Below, in pieces: positions 1-8,293 of a stretch of DNA of 64,000 bases; the stretch's first letter is position 1, and each line of letters opens with the position of its first letter. The position numbers and the translations under genes are program-made. The stretch is from Virgibacillus ndiopensis (GTDB lineage Bacteria; Bacillota; Bacilli; Bacillales; Amphibacillaceae): assembly GCF_900187325.1 (NCBI RefSeq), contig NZ_FZMZ01000004.1, forward strand, positions 1-64,000, written 5' to 3'. The notes beneath the pieces are model-generated. The model saw only the letters and a program-made list of their open reading frames with translations. It ran no database searches and was not told the DNA's origin.

Positions 1-126
1 CACCCGTCCGCCGCTCGTTCCACAAACTCACGCCCCGAAGGGCAGAGTTTGCTTCCCGCGCTCGACTTGCATGTATTAGGCACGCCGCCAGCGTTCGTCC
101 TGAGCCAAGATCAAACTCTCCAAAAA
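1..126 (-). rRNA. 16S ribosomal RNA, 5' end (partial)
   Basis: The reverse complement gives the 5' end of a Bacillus-type 16S rRNA: the universal GAGTTTGATC...GGCTCAG block (about 95-116), then the GACGAACGCTGGCGGCG helix and the V1 region. The gene runs off the left edge, so only about 125 nt are present. The base in the variable position of the 27F primer site is T (GATCTTGG) instead of the usual C or A. The mature 5' end is estimated from the B. subtilis homologue. Confidence 0.97.
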
Positions 127-291
127 AAGTTTGAAATAAGATGACTTACGTCAATCTTATTATTAGTCTTAGCTAAAATTGAAATCAGGGTTTAAAAGAT
201 ACATAACAGATGAAATCTATCGTTATCTTTTAACCTGTTTTATTCGAAAAACAATTCATGTTTTTCTTGACATACTGGTTGTTTTGTTCAG

Positions 292-304
292 TTTTCAAGG
301 AACA
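292..304 (-). promoter_or_regulatory. boxA-like antitermination element in the rrn leader
   Basis: On the minus strand the leader reads TGTTCCTTGAAAACTGAAC. This resembles the boxA element (TGCTCTTTGAAAA type) found upstream of 16S genes in Bacilli, where Nus factors load for rRNA antitermination. Identification is by motif and position only. Confidence 0.6.
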
Positions 305-339
305 AATTTGTTAGCTTCAATTAAAAAAGCGACTTTATT

Positions 340-369
340 AATCTATCACATCAATGACCTTGAAGTCAA
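340..369 (-). promoter_or_regulatory. possible second rrn promoter (P2)
   Basis: Minus-strand TTGACT (364-369) and TAGATT (340-345) are separated by 18 nt, and an extended -10 TG precedes the -10 hexamer. It lies about 130 bp downstream of the stronger promoter at 472-500, like the tandem P1/P2 promoters of Bacillus rrn operons. The match is only moderate. Confidence 0.4.
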
Positions 370-471
370 TAGATTTTTAAAAAGTTTTCTAAATGAATTT
401 AGTTTTAATTCCTAAACACTTACTACTTCAATCACGCTTTGTTTATGCCCCGTTTTTTAACGGCAAAAACA

Positions 472-500
472 ATAATACATTCGTTTAGAAATAATGTCAA
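472..500 (-). promoter_or_regulatory. rrn promoter P1 (sigma-A type)
   Basis: The minus strand carries a perfect -35 TTGACA (495-500) and a -10 TATTAT (472-477) with exactly 17 nt between them. It sits upstream of the 16S leader, so it is taken as the main rrn promoter. Confidence 0.75.
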
Positions 501-808
501 CAATAGTTTTAGATTTTTTTCGCTACTATTATAGGTGATTTTTCATAGACCCGAATCACTTAAAACTGTGACAGAGCACAAATTAATTTTTCCAAGAAGA
601 TCCTTACACATTTTCTCTTATTCTGGTACCGTGCAATATCCGATATTCCCAGACCTGTCCTAATAGCCATTTACATTTTATATGAAAATCAATCTCGTTA
701 TATAACTTACTTCCCTTTTTTCCCCTTATTAAACCTCCACTCAATAATTAGCTATCCTATTGTAGAAATAAATCAAAAATCCAAACTCGCTTACACAAAG
801 TATTTCTT
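501..808. other. intergenic region without a recognised gene
   Basis: About 300 bp lie between the rrn promoter and the end of the methyltransferase gene. I saw no tRNA, no open frame with a ribosome binding site and no strong hairpin here. Confidence 0.5.
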
Positions 809-1525
809 TTAAGAGGCGAAGCATTTAAATACACGAAACCCCAAGACATCTTTGTAAGTCTTTGTTAGACGTTCGTGTTCTACTAGAATTTCATAGCATT
901 TTTCATCAATATTTTCTGAAAGTGCAAAATCAGCAACATCATCCACGTCATTATTATCAAATTTGGTTTTTACCTTCTCTATATCAACATGATTGTAACC
1001 AGCTTTCTTAAAAAGACTGTACCATTCCGGTTCCGTTAGTAATTGGGGTACCCCATAGAAATCAATGAGTGATGTTAATTCCTCCTCAGAAAATGGATTT
1101 TCTAACACCATTTCAATCGCAATTAATACACCATCTGGTTTTAAAACTCTTTTATATTCTTGGATTGTTAATGGAATATCTGTAAAGGCCGTGACCGATT
1201 CTGAGAGAACAATATCAATTAAATTCTCATTAAGAGGAAGGTTTTCGGTTTTACCGTGTTTAACCTCAATGGCTAATTGTTGTGCCAAAAATCGTTGTTT
1301 TGCTTTCTCCAACATAATTTTATTGCTGTCTAAAGAAATAACATTACAGCCATACTTTTCCGCAATGTAGGCTGACGTTTGCCCCGTCCCACAACCAACA
1401 TCAAGAACTGATTTTGTTTCATCTAATTCTAAAGCTGATAAAATGTATTTTGTTAAATTTAGACCACCCGGATGCGCACCACCTACACCGAACGCAGCTA
1501 AACAATCAAGATATGTGTAACACAC
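809..1525 (-). CDS. class I SAM-dependent methyltransferase
   Basis: This 238-residue protein has the Rossmann-type methyltransferase core. Motif I, LDVGCGTGQT (about residues 40-49), binds S-adenosylmethionine, an acidic motif II follows (VISLDSNKIMLEKA), and the post-I/III region contains NENLIDIVLSESVTAF. It belongs to the broad UbiE/Methyltransf_11 type; the substrate cannot be told. Translation starts at GTG (1525), because TGA and TAC lie just upstream in frame, with a GGGCGGG-type ribosome binding site. It is a monocistronic gene facing the rrn operon. Confidence 0.85.
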   Translation of the reverse strand: MCYTYLDCLAAFGVGGAHPGGLNLTKYILSALELDETKSVLDVGCGTGQTSAYIAEKYGCNVISLDSNKIMLEKAKQRFLAQQLAIEVKHGKTENLPLNENLIDIVLSESVTAFTDIPLTIQEYKRVLKPDGVLIAIEMVLENPFSEEELTSLIDFYGVPQLLTEPEWYSLFKKAGYNHVDIEKVKTKFDNNDVDDVADFALSENIDEKCYEILVEHERLTKTYKDVLGFRVFKCFAS

Positions 1526-1687
1526 GTATCATCCCGCCCTTTTAATAATGATATTAAATTATGCTACGTATAGAAAATTGTTCCATTAAAATAAATGGCA
1601 TTACGAAGAAAACCGATAGAAATTTCGTAACGATAACTTACTAAGTGCATAAATTATTAAATGAAAAAGTAGTTAGGAGCAGTTAAT

Positions 1688-2467
1688 ATGGGTGTGATTA
1701 GAACAGATAATTGGCTTCTAGATTCATATGAAAACCCAATAGAACTATGCATAAAGCTAGAATCATATTTTGACGATGTTCATAGTTCCGATATATGCAA
1801 TTACTTAAGCCTGCATGGGATGTATCGCCAACCCTCAAAAAATGGAAAAAAGCTTATAGATAGCATGAAGAAAAAAAAAGTCTGGGATATCGTAGAAATA
1901 GAGGAACAGGACCTTCAAAAAAAGTGGCGAGGACCAGATATTCCTATATTTATTTTTCCATCGGATACAACAAACCGAAAAATCCAGCAAGACTTAAACG
2001 GCAAATCAGGTCTCGCCTTTAAGGATAAATTATTTTTATTTGTCTCAGAGGTTAATGTGGAAAAAGAAATAAAAGCATTATTTACCCATGAGTATAACCA
2101 TATTTGTCGATTATCCAATCATCAAAAGGACGAAAATGATTACACATTATTGGACACGATAATAGTAGAGGGATTGGCAGAGAATGCAGTACGCGAGCAT
2201 GTAGGTAAAGAGTTTGTTGCATCCTGGACAGCATATTACACTACTAAACAACTAGAATATATGTGGAATAACTTATTATTCCCCAATAGAAGCCTTTCAA
2301 AGAAAGATCGCAACCATACGAACATATTGTATGGTTTTCGTCGTTATCCAAAAATGGCTGGATATTGTGTGGGATATTATTTAGTCAAAAAATATATGGA
2401 ACACAATAGTTTAACAAGTTATGATCTGCTAAGTATCAAAACAGAAACGATTGCTCAGATAAAGTGA
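1688..2467 (+). CDS. DUF2268-type putative zinc-dependent protease
   Basis: The 259-residue protein carries an HExxH metalloprotease motif, H134-E-Y-N-H138, in the context LFTHEYNHICRL. This and the later conserved LDTIIVEGLAENAV stretch fit the DUF2268 family (predicted Zn-dependent proteases). It has no signal peptide or membrane segment, so it is probably cytoplasmic. ATG at 1688 is preceded by AGGAG (about 1675) at good spacing. The C-terminus is a little shorter than many members, without an obvious frameshift. A hairpin at 2619-2653 probably ends transcription. Substrate unknown. Confidence 0.82.
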   Translation: MGVIRTDNWLLDSYENPIELCIKLESYFDDVHSSDICNYLSLHGMYRQPSKNGKKLIDSMKKKKVWDIVEIEEQDLQKKWRGPDIPIFIFPSDTTNRKIQQDLNGKSGLAFKDKLFLFVSEVNVEKEIKALFTHEYNHICRLSNHQKDENDYTLLDTIIVEGLAENAVREHVGKEFVASWTAYYTTKQLEYMWNNLLFPNRSLSKKDRNHTNILYGFRRYPKMAGYCVGYYLVKKYMEHNSLTSYDLLSIKTETIAQIK

Positions 2468-2618
2468 AACTTCATTCAATTTGGTGATTTTGTATCCCCC
2501 CTATTAATGTTAATTTAAAGCATCAAACATTTACATGGGGTTATTTCCCACACATATTCCAATTATCTTTAACCTACTAGGTAGGAGTTGTATTGCCCGA
2601 TTAATGCGGGATAAAATA

Positions 2619-2653
2619 GTAAAAACAGACGAAAAGTACACGTCTGTTTTTAC
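2619..2653. terminator. bidirectional hairpin between convergent genes
   Basis: A perfect 13-bp inverted repeat (2619-2631 and 2641-2653, GTAAAAACAGACG and its complement) encloses a 9-nt loop. The A/T runs at the stem base give U-rich tails in both directions. It lies between the DUF2268 gene (+) and the small gene at 2721 (-). Confidence 0.7.
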
Positions 2654-2720
2654 TTACAAAAAAATAAGAAACAATTTTCTAGTAAAGGAATTGTCGGTGA
2701 AAATTTCCATTTTGCTACGT

Positions 2721-2981
2721 CTACCAGAAGAAAAATGGTAGCAAAGCCAACGTTGCAATAGCACCTAATGCGACCCCATAACCGAATCCACCATATCCAT
2801 AACCAAATCCGCCATAACCGAATCCCCCTAAATTTCTATTGCGTCCAAAAGGCTGTAAAAATACTCTATTGTTATTGACGTTACTAATAATTCCTCTATG
2901 AGATCTTCCATCATGGGTTCTTATTTCAACAGCCCTGCCTCTATACCGTTGGCAGAGTCCATAATAATGACCAGCTGACAT
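2721..2981 (-). CDS. small Gly/Tyr-rich protein with a beta-barrel-like N-terminus
   Basis: An 86-residue protein in two parts. Residues about 1-47 contain GRAVEIRTHDGRSHRGIISN, a pattern that resembles the short strands of Sm-like or coat-associated small proteins in Bacilli. Residues 50-72 are a repeat of FGYG units, followed by a hydrophobic C-terminal tail (VALGAIATLALLPFFFW). ATG at 2981 has a strong GGGGGTG ribosome binding site. It lies next to two sporulation-type mini-genes, so a role at the spore surface is a guess. I do not recognise a named family. Confidence 0.7.
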   Translation of the reverse strand: MSAGHYYGLCQRYRGRAVEIRTHDGRSHRGIISNVNNNRVFLQPFGRNRNLGGFGYGGFGYGYGGFGYGVALGAIATLALLPFFFW

Positions 2982-3177
2982 TCTTTCACCCCCATATCCT
3001 CACGAAACATATGACATTATATGTATTACCGCAAATGACAGTAAAGGACATATGCATTGGGGGAAAAGTGGAATTTATAAGTCATTCCACTTTAATTTTA
3101 ATTACCTTGTCTATACATATTCATGCCCCAGCAGTAGGTTTTTAGCCCAAAAATCCTCAAAATGGGATAATATCCTT

Positions 3178-3205
3178 ACCACTATCGGTACATTCACATA
3201 TATTA
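3178..3205 (+). promoter_or_regulatory. candidate mother-cell sporulation promoter (SigK/SigE-like)
   Basis: CATATATTA at 3197-3205 matches the CATAnnnTA -10 of mother-cell sigma factors. ACC at 3178-3180, 16 nt upstream, fits the short SigK -35 (AC). It lies about 30 bp before the first YjcZ-type gene, which fits sporulation expression. This is a motif match only. Confidence 0.45.
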
Positions 3206-3236
3206 TTTTTAACTCAGTCTTGGAGGTGTTGAATTC

Positions 3237-3344
3237 ATGAGTGAAGCAGTTGGAGGTTATGGCGGAGGAGGTTTCGCCTTTGTTGTAGTATTATTTATCC
3301 TTTTAATCATTGTAGGTGCATCTTACGTTGGTTATGGATATTAA
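3237..3344 (+). CDS. YjcZ-family sporulation mini-protein (copy 1)
   Basis: A 35-residue protein: a Gly/Tyr-rich N-terminus (MSEAVGGYGGGGFAF) followed by a single hydrophobic helix (VVVLFILLIIVGASY) and a GYGY end. This layout is that of YjcZ/YhcO-type sporulation proteins of Bacilli. The ribosome binding site GGAGGTG (3222-3228) is well placed for ATG 3237. It is probably a membrane-anchored mother-cell or spore protein. It is followed 48 bp later by a paralogue, likely in one transcript. Confidence 0.85.
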   Translation: MSEAVGGYGGGGFAFVVVLFILLIIVGASYVGYGY

Positions 3345-3392
3345 TAATAAATAACTAAATCATACAATTTAGTAAGGTAAGGAGGATTTTAA

Positions 3393-3533
3393 ATGTCATT
3401 CGGAGGATATGGCTGTGGCGGATATGGCTACGGTGGACCTGTTGGTGGAGCTGGCTATGGATCTGGCGGTGGGTTCGCGCTAATTGTTGTATTATTTATT
3501 CTTCTAATAATTGTAGGTGCAGCTTGGTGCTAA
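3393..3533 (+). CDS. YjcZ-family sporulation mini-protein (copy 2)
   Basis: A 46-residue paralogue of the preceding gene, with a longer Gly/Tyr region (MSFGGYGCGGYGYGG...) and nearly the same hydrophobic segment (ALIVVLFILLIIVGAAWC). It contains two cysteines that the first copy lacks. ATG 3393 has a perfect TAAGGAGG ribosome binding site. Tandem copies of these mini-genes are common in Bacillaceae. Confidence 0.85.
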   Translation: MSFGGYGCGGYGYGGPVGGAGYGSGGGFALIVVLFILLIIVGAAWC

Positions 3534-3678
3534 TCCTATAACGGTTAGATATAAAGAAATCCCAGTAGCTAAAATTTCTACACTTTGTTTATCACCTGTT
3601 ACCACCTAACCGACGGGAAATGAGCAGCCTTCTGTTAATTGGCGGGGGGATCCTAATTAGGTTCTCTCCTTTACATAC

Positions 3679-3727
3679 ATATAACCAAATGCATATAATT
3701 TAACACACTATATGCATTTGGTTATAT
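3679..3727. repeat. perfect 19-bp inverted repeat
   Basis: The arms 3679-3697 and 3709-3727 (ATATAACCAAATGCATATA and its exact complement) flank an 11-nt loop. It lies between the convergent YjcZ gene and amidohydrolase gene. No long T-run follows on either strand, so it may be a bidirectional terminator, an RNA-stability hairpin or a protein site. The rest of 3534-3876 shows no gene. Confidence 0.8.
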
Positions 3728-3876
3728 CTTACTTACACTTACTAATGCTTAAATTGTTATTTCTATTAGAATGTACTATAGACGAGCCTGCAAAATTTAT
3801 GTTGTTGAGTTGAAAGGTTTCTAAAACATTTGCTTTACATGTTAGATTCTGCCATTTTCTTTATATTCTTTATTTA

Positions 3877-5121
3877 TTAGTATAGTAAATTCTTTTCCAT
3901 CTTCCCATCTTTTATAACAACCTGCACCGTTGCATTGTCAGAAAGTGAATAAATATTTTCTAATGGATTACCTTTAACAACAATGATATCTGCTAACTTA
4001 CCAGCTTCTAATGTACCAACTTTATCATCCCAGCCTAAGCATTCAGCAGCAGTTTTGGTTGAGGCAACAATCGTTTCCATCGGAGTCATTCCGATATCAA
4101 CCATTAATCCTAGCTCCCGTAAATTTGTACCATGCTTCATAACCCCAGCATCAGTTCCCATGGCAATTTTCACACCAGCTTTATATGCTTTTGCTATACT
4201 TGCTTTATGTTGTTCAATTACTTCCTTTGATTTTTGAACAGCGGTGTCAGGCATTCCTGTTTCTTTCGCAGTTTCAAGAACTGCAACTGGTGCCAGCAAC
4301 GTTGGTACGAGGAATGTTCCTTTTTCTAACATCATTTCAATTGCCTCATCATCTAAAAAGATACCATGTTCAATCGAATGAATTCCTGCTTGTACTGCAT
4401 TTTTAATTCCTTCAGCGCCTTGTGCATGTGCCATTACTTTAACATCTTTTCGAAAACGCCCTTCTTCAACAATTGCTTTAAGTTCTTCTAATGAAAATTG
4501 TGTAAATTCTGGATGATCGGTAGCACTCAATACACCACCTGTTGCATGAACTTTGATGACTTCAGCACCTGCTCGCAGCATTTCACGAGTTTTTTTCCGA
4601 ACTTCCTCTACCCCGTCACATTTACCATTTGGCATTCCAGGGTAATCAGATGGTAAAAGATCAACCGTATTACCGGATATGGTATATCCATCCCCATGGC
4701 CACCAGTAATGGTTAATGCATTAATACTTAACTGTAACCTCGGACCAGCTATTAAACCATCTTCGACCGCTTTTTTCACACCTAAATCTGTACCTAAGGC
4801 ATCTCTAACTGAAGTAATACCCGCGTGTAATGTCGTTTCTAAGTATCTTGAGGCTTGGTAATACATGAATGAAAACGGTGTTTCAAGTCTAGCAGCAATT
4901 GGTGAAAACTCCATCATCATATGAACATGTGTATCGATAATACCTGGAAGAATAGTTCCTCCTTGAGCATCGATAACTAGTTCTTCACCTGTAGCTGTGT
5001 ATTCTTTTTCTGCTCCAACGTATACAATCCGATTGTCATCAACCACTACTACAGAATCTGTCTTTGGTGTTCCACCAGTACCGTCAATCACTAAACCATT
5101 TTTTATAATCTTTCTAGTCAT
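3877..5121 (-). CDS. amidohydrolase family protein (imidazolonepropionase/prolidase-like)
   Basis: A 414-residue metal-dependent hydrolase of the amidohydrolase superfamily. The N-terminal beta-sandwich strand leads into GIIDTHVHMMM (HxH metal ligands). KVHATGG supplies the bridging lysine, followed by MAHAQGAEGI and SIEHGIFLDD with metal-binding His residues, and MGTDAGVM with the catalytic Asp. The C-terminal strand ADIIVVKGNPLENI closes the sandwich. Such enzymes cleave cyclic amides or dipeptides; the substrate is not known. It starts at ATG 5121 behind GGAGGAATAATAG. It lies 15 bp downstream of a membrane-protein gene, so the two probably form a transport-and-hydrolysis operon. Confidence 0.88.
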   Translation of the reverse strand: MTRKIIKNGLVIDGTGGTPKTDSVVVVDDNRIVYVGAEKEYTATGEELVIDAQGGTILPGIIDTHVHMMMEFSPIAARLETPFSFMYYQASRYLETTLHAGITSVRDALGTDLGVKKAVEDGLIAGPRLQLSINALTITGGHGDGYTISGNTVDLLPSDYPGMPNGKCDGVEEVRKKTREMLRAGAEVIKVHATGGVLSATDHPEFTQFSLEELKAIVEEGRFRKDVKVMAHAQGAEGIKNAVQAGIHSIEHGIFLDDEAIEMMLEKGTFLVPTLLAPVAVLETAKETGMPDTAVQKSKEVIEQHKASIAKAYKAGVKIAMGTDAGVMKHGTNLRELGLMVDIGMTPMETIVASTKTAAECLGWDDKVGTLEAGKLADIIVVKGNPLENIYSLSDNATVQVVIKDGKMEKNLLY

Positions 5122-5136
5122 CTATTATTCCTCCCT

Positions 5137-6303
5137 TTATAACGTTTGAACTAATATTCCAGCAACAACAACTGATGCTACCGTCACTGTTGTAAAACCG
5201 CCGATTAACATAGGTGATAATAATTCATCAAAAATAGTTTTTTCTTCTTTTTTATTTCTAGCAACACTTCTTGAGACTTCTTCACAGAGTAAATAATCCC
5301 CGGGAAAACCAAAAAGGGCCGTTAGTGCTACTGGCATTCCTTTATATGGATGCCATTTAACTAGTTTTGAAGTTATATAGCCTCCAAGTGCGATTCCAAA
5401 TGTACCAAGTACTAGAATTAAAATGATACTTGGTAGATTATTTATAACATCTTGAGGTGATACGTCCGCCATCGTACCAATAACGACAAAGATAATAGCA
5501 ATCATTGTAACGGTAAATGAATTTGCTTTTTCAAGAGACTTGGCTTCAAACAATCCGACCTTAAGTCCAACAATACCAATGGTCAAGCACCATAATGTGT
5601 AATGAATTGGTGTCACTTCACCTAGTGCGATGCCGATTGCCGCTCCAACAAATATAAAGAATAATTTCAATGTAACGCTCGATTTAAACGGACTTGTCTT
5701 TTGTTTCGTATTCGTTTTATCAGGGTCCATAGTAGCAGCAATTTGAACAAAGGTTTCATCATCCAATTCTTTTTGAATCTTAAAGGCGTATCTTCTCATA
5801 AAGTTCAAAGCAAGTGGCATTCCCATGACACCTTGGAAGGCAACAATTAATGCTGGGATTACTACTAAACTTGTCATTCCAATTTCGGCTAGTTTTTCTG
5901 AAGTAACGATCAAAGCAATAATTCCACCACTAATCGGTCCTATCCCGGCGACTGCTGTCTCATAATCAAAAAGCAATGGAACAATGGTCAATATTAATAT
6001 CCCAGATATGATAATACCGCCTAATGCAATCACAACAGCCTTCCATTGACTTCTAAGTATAGAGAAGGGAATTAATGTACCCATATGCAATATTGCTGGA
6101 CCAACTAATATCGCTCCTAAAGCTGCAAATGTTGATTTCTCCAAAATATCTTCAGGAAAAATACCTGTCCACTTACAAACCAAAAAACCTACCATCGCTG
6201 TCAGCAGCATCGGAACTCTTGCTCTCGACACAATCGACAGCCACTCCCCTAGTGCAATTAAAGCAAAGATGAAAACTGTAGCAATAAGTGGATTACTAAG
6301 CAT
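5137..6303 (-). CDS. multi-pass membrane protein, putative transporter
   Basis: This 388-residue protein is almost entirely hydrophobic, with about ten predicted helices separated by short loops and one larger polar loop near residues 170-205. A repeated architecture and glycine-rich helix breaks (GIGPISGGIIAL, ALFGFPGDYLLCEEV) suggest a secondary transporter with two homologous halves. I do not recognise its family with confidence. ATG 6303 follows GAGGAGGG. Its tight pairing with the amidohydrolase suggests that it imports that enzyme's substrate. Confidence 0.75.
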   Translation of the reverse strand: MLSNPLIATVFIFALIALGEWLSIVSRARVPMLLTAMVGFLVCKWTGIFPEDILEKSTFAALGAILVGPAILHMGTLIPFSILRSQWKAVVIALGGIIISGILILTIVPLLFDYETAVAGIGPISGGIIALIVTSEKLAEIGMTSLVVIPALIVAFQGVMGMPLALNFMRRYAFKIQKELDDETFVQIAATMDPDKTNTKQKTSPFKSSVTLKLFFIFVGAAIGIALGEVTPIHYTLWCLTIGIVGLKVGLFEAKSLEKANSFTVTMIAIIFVVIGTMADVSPQDVINNLPSIILILVLGTFGIALGGYITSKLVKWHPYKGMPVALTALFGFPGDYLLCEEVSRSVARNKKEEKTIFDELLSPMLIGGFTTVTVASVVVAGILVQTL

Positions 6304-6562
6304 AAAAACCCTCCTCGAAATTAATATTCAATACTATATCACCGTAAAAATGTTTTGTCTATACTTTTTCAGACTATTTCATACAGTAATAATATTTTAA
6401 CTAGGTTTATTATTTCTAATAGAAAATAATTTATCAATCGAATAACATAGCATGTTTACAACAAAGAAAGCGATTACGTATTTATAGAATATTAGAATAG
6501 GAGGCTTAAATTTATTGGGAAAAGTTTCTACATAATAGTTTTAGAATTTTTTATAACTATAT
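6304..6562. other. intergenic region upstream of the transporter gene
   Basis: With the adjoining terminator this makes a gene-free stretch of about 320 bp between the transporter and the acetyltransferase. It is very AT-rich and should contain the promoter of the transporter operon. I saw no clear coding frame. Confidence 0.4.
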
Positions 6563-6600
6563 AAAAAACGACACTACTTTTTAAAATAGCGTCGTTTTTC
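6563..6600 (-). terminator. intrinsic terminator of the GNAT gene
   Basis: On the minus strand, AAAAACGAC and its complement form a stem around a loop of about 18 nt. The stem is followed by a run of T residues (TTTTTTATA). It lies 26 bp past the stop codon of the acetyltransferase gene. Confidence 0.7.
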
Positions 6601-6625
6601 AAACCTTGTTTAATAACTGCTTTAT

Positions 6626-7060
6626 TTATTTATTTAAATGATGCTTAAACACGTAACTCACTTTATCATAATTCATCTTTTCCTCATAAAAGCGATGTGC
6701 ATCAACTCGCTTTATTCCTGAGGATAAGGCTACATTTTCATAATTATTTTCTTTTGCCCATTCGTGAACATAGTTTAGTAGTTTCTCGCCAAAGCCTTTT
6801 GAACGATAATTCGCATGTGTAACTAAATCACAAACCCACACAAATCTACCATAATAAAGTGTTATCATTGGTTTAAAACCAGTAACCGCAACAATTTCTC
6901 TATCATTAATTAAAGCAAACATTCTGTAGCTATCCTTCGCTTGAGCATCCATTACTAGATCAAGATAAGCTGTTTCATCAAGATGTGTTCTTAACTGCTT
7001 CATAACCGGAAATGCTTCCATAATATCTTTTTGAGATTGAAGTTCTTTAATTGTATTCAT
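6626..7060 (-). CDS. GNAT family N-acetyltransferase
   Basis: A 144-residue single-domain GNAT protein. Motif [20 protein letters not shown] (about residues 79-97), is the acetyl-CoA pyrophosphate loop (R/Q-x-x-G-x-G/A form), and [26 protein letters not shown] is the usual C-terminal motif B with the Tyr that often acts as general acid. ATG 7060 follows AAGGAG. The acceptor substrate cannot be inferred. It is a single gene with its own terminator, divergent from the DUF3231 gene. Confidence 0.85.
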   Translation of the reverse strand: MNTIKELQSQKDIMEAFPVMKQLRTHLDETAYLDLVMDAQAKDSYRMFALINDREIVAVTGFKPMITLYYGRFVWVCDLVTHANYRSKGFGEKLLNYVHEWAKENNYENVALSSGIKRVDAHRFYEEKMNYDKVSYVFKHHLNK

Positions 7061-7226
7061 TGTAGGGCTCCTTTTTTAGGCTTATAAATTTTATTTATTA
7101 TTATACAAGTGTTTAGGAGAAAGTTCATCGAAACCATCCCAATTACAAATACTGTTAAACATGAATATTACACCCGTTTAAGTCAAAGAATACTTAATAA
7201 TACAATTACCTGGAGGATTGAATACT

Positions 7227-8234
7227 GTGGTTACTGAACACCATACAAAACTGACTTCTGCAGAACTATCGCAACTTTGGACATCTTTTCAAAATGACAG
7301 TGGCTCTATATGTATATTGAAGTATTTTTTGAAGACTGTTGAGGATTCTGAAATACAATCCATTTTAGATCATGCGTTACAATTATCCCAATCGCATATA
7401 CAAAAGCTTACAACTATTTTTACGGAAGAAAATTATCCACTTCCAAAAGGGTTTTCGAAAGATCAGGATTTAAACATAGATGCTCCACGTTTATTTTCTG
7501 ATGTTTTTATGCTTCAGTTCATGAAACAATCTGCCCAAATATCTCTAAATGGATATAGTTTTGCCAAGACTTTGGCAGTACGATCAGATATTGATCAATT
7601 TTATGCACAATGTCTAGCTGAAGCGAACCAATTAGATACGATGGCAAAAAATATGCTGTTAAGAAAAGGGCTTTATGTACGATCTCCTTATATCCCTTAC
7701 CCTAAAAAGGTTGATTTTATCAAAAAGCAGCGTTTTCTCACTGGGTGGTTTGGTGAAAGAAGACCACTGCTATCATTGGAGATTACAAACCTTTTTACCA
7801 ATTTTCAACGTAATGCGTTAGGAATAGCAAACTTGATTGGTTTCAGTCAGGTTGCAAAATCGGAAAAAGTTACCCTATTCTTCATACGCGGTAAAGAAAT
7901 CGCCACTAAACATAATGAAATCTTTAGCTCTTTATTAAGAGAAGGTGACCTACCTATTCCAATGAGTTCAGACACTTATGTAACAGAGTCCAAGGTTGCT
8001 CCGTTTTCAGACAAACTCATGTTGTTCACTATTACAGGCTTGATTTCATTAGGCATTGGCTATTATGGCACAAGCATATCCACCAGTTTAAGGCGGGATT
8101 TAACGTCACACTATGATCGTTTTATCCATGAAATCCTGAAATACTCTGAAGATGGTGCAAACATTCTTATCGAAAACGGATGGATGGAAGAACCCCCACG
8201 TGCAAGTGATCGTGATAATCTAACGAATAATTAA
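7227..8234 (+). CDS. DUF3231 family protein
   Basis: This 335-residue protein consists of two alpha-helical halves of similar layout, matching the DUF3231 family of Bacilli (about 330-340 residues, ferritin-like helices, often linked to spore-formers). The first half contains ALQLSQSHIQKLTTIFTEENYPLPKGF, and the second half repeats the pattern around KEIATKHNEIFSSLLREGDLPIP. GTG 7227 is preferred because GGAGG (7212-7216) lies 10 nt before it; an in-frame TTG at 7218 would be too close. Function is unknown. Confidence 0.8.
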   Translation: MVTEHHTKLTSAELSQLWTSFQNDSGSICILKYFLKTVEDSEIQSILDHALQLSQSHIQKLTTIFTEENYPLPKGFSKDQDLNIDAPRLFSDVFMLQFMKQSAQISLNGYSFAKTLAVRSDIDQFYAQCLAEANQLDTMAKNMLLRKGLYVRSPYIPYPKKVDFIKKQRFLTGWFGERRPLLSLEITNLFTNFQRNALGIANLIGFSQVAKSEKVTLFFIRGKEIATKHNEIFSSLLREGDLPIPMSSDTYVTESKVAPFSDKLMLFTITGLISLGIGYYGTSISTSLRRDLTSHYDRFIHEILKYSEDGANILIENGWMEEPPRASDRDNLTNN

Positions 8235-8293
8235 TGAAATGAATCCTAGTTCATTTCATATATAGAAAATGCAGAGAACCAAAACGGTTCTCT
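8234..8293. terminator. tandem hairpins between convergent genes
   Basis: Two hairpins follow the DUF3231 gene: ATGAAATGAA/TTCATTTCAT (8234-8243/8250-8259) and AGAGAACC/GGTTCTCT (8273-8280/8286-8293). The second overlaps the stop codon of the minus-strand carboxypeptidase gene at 8292, so it probably serves both directions. Confidence 0.6.

Noticed and set aside
179-415. 78-codon plus-strand open frame in the rrn leader
   Set aside because: It lies opposite the rRNA leader and promoters, has no ribosome binding site, and its composition reflects AT-rich DNA.
2535-2741. 68-codon plus-strand frame
   Set aside because: It contains a terminator hairpin (2619-2653), overlaps the end of a convincing minus-strand gene and has no ribosome binding site.
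3052-3240. 62-codon plus-strand frame before the YjcZ genes
   Set aside because: It runs through the promoter region and ribosome binding site of the first YjcZ gene, which has a clear start at 3237.
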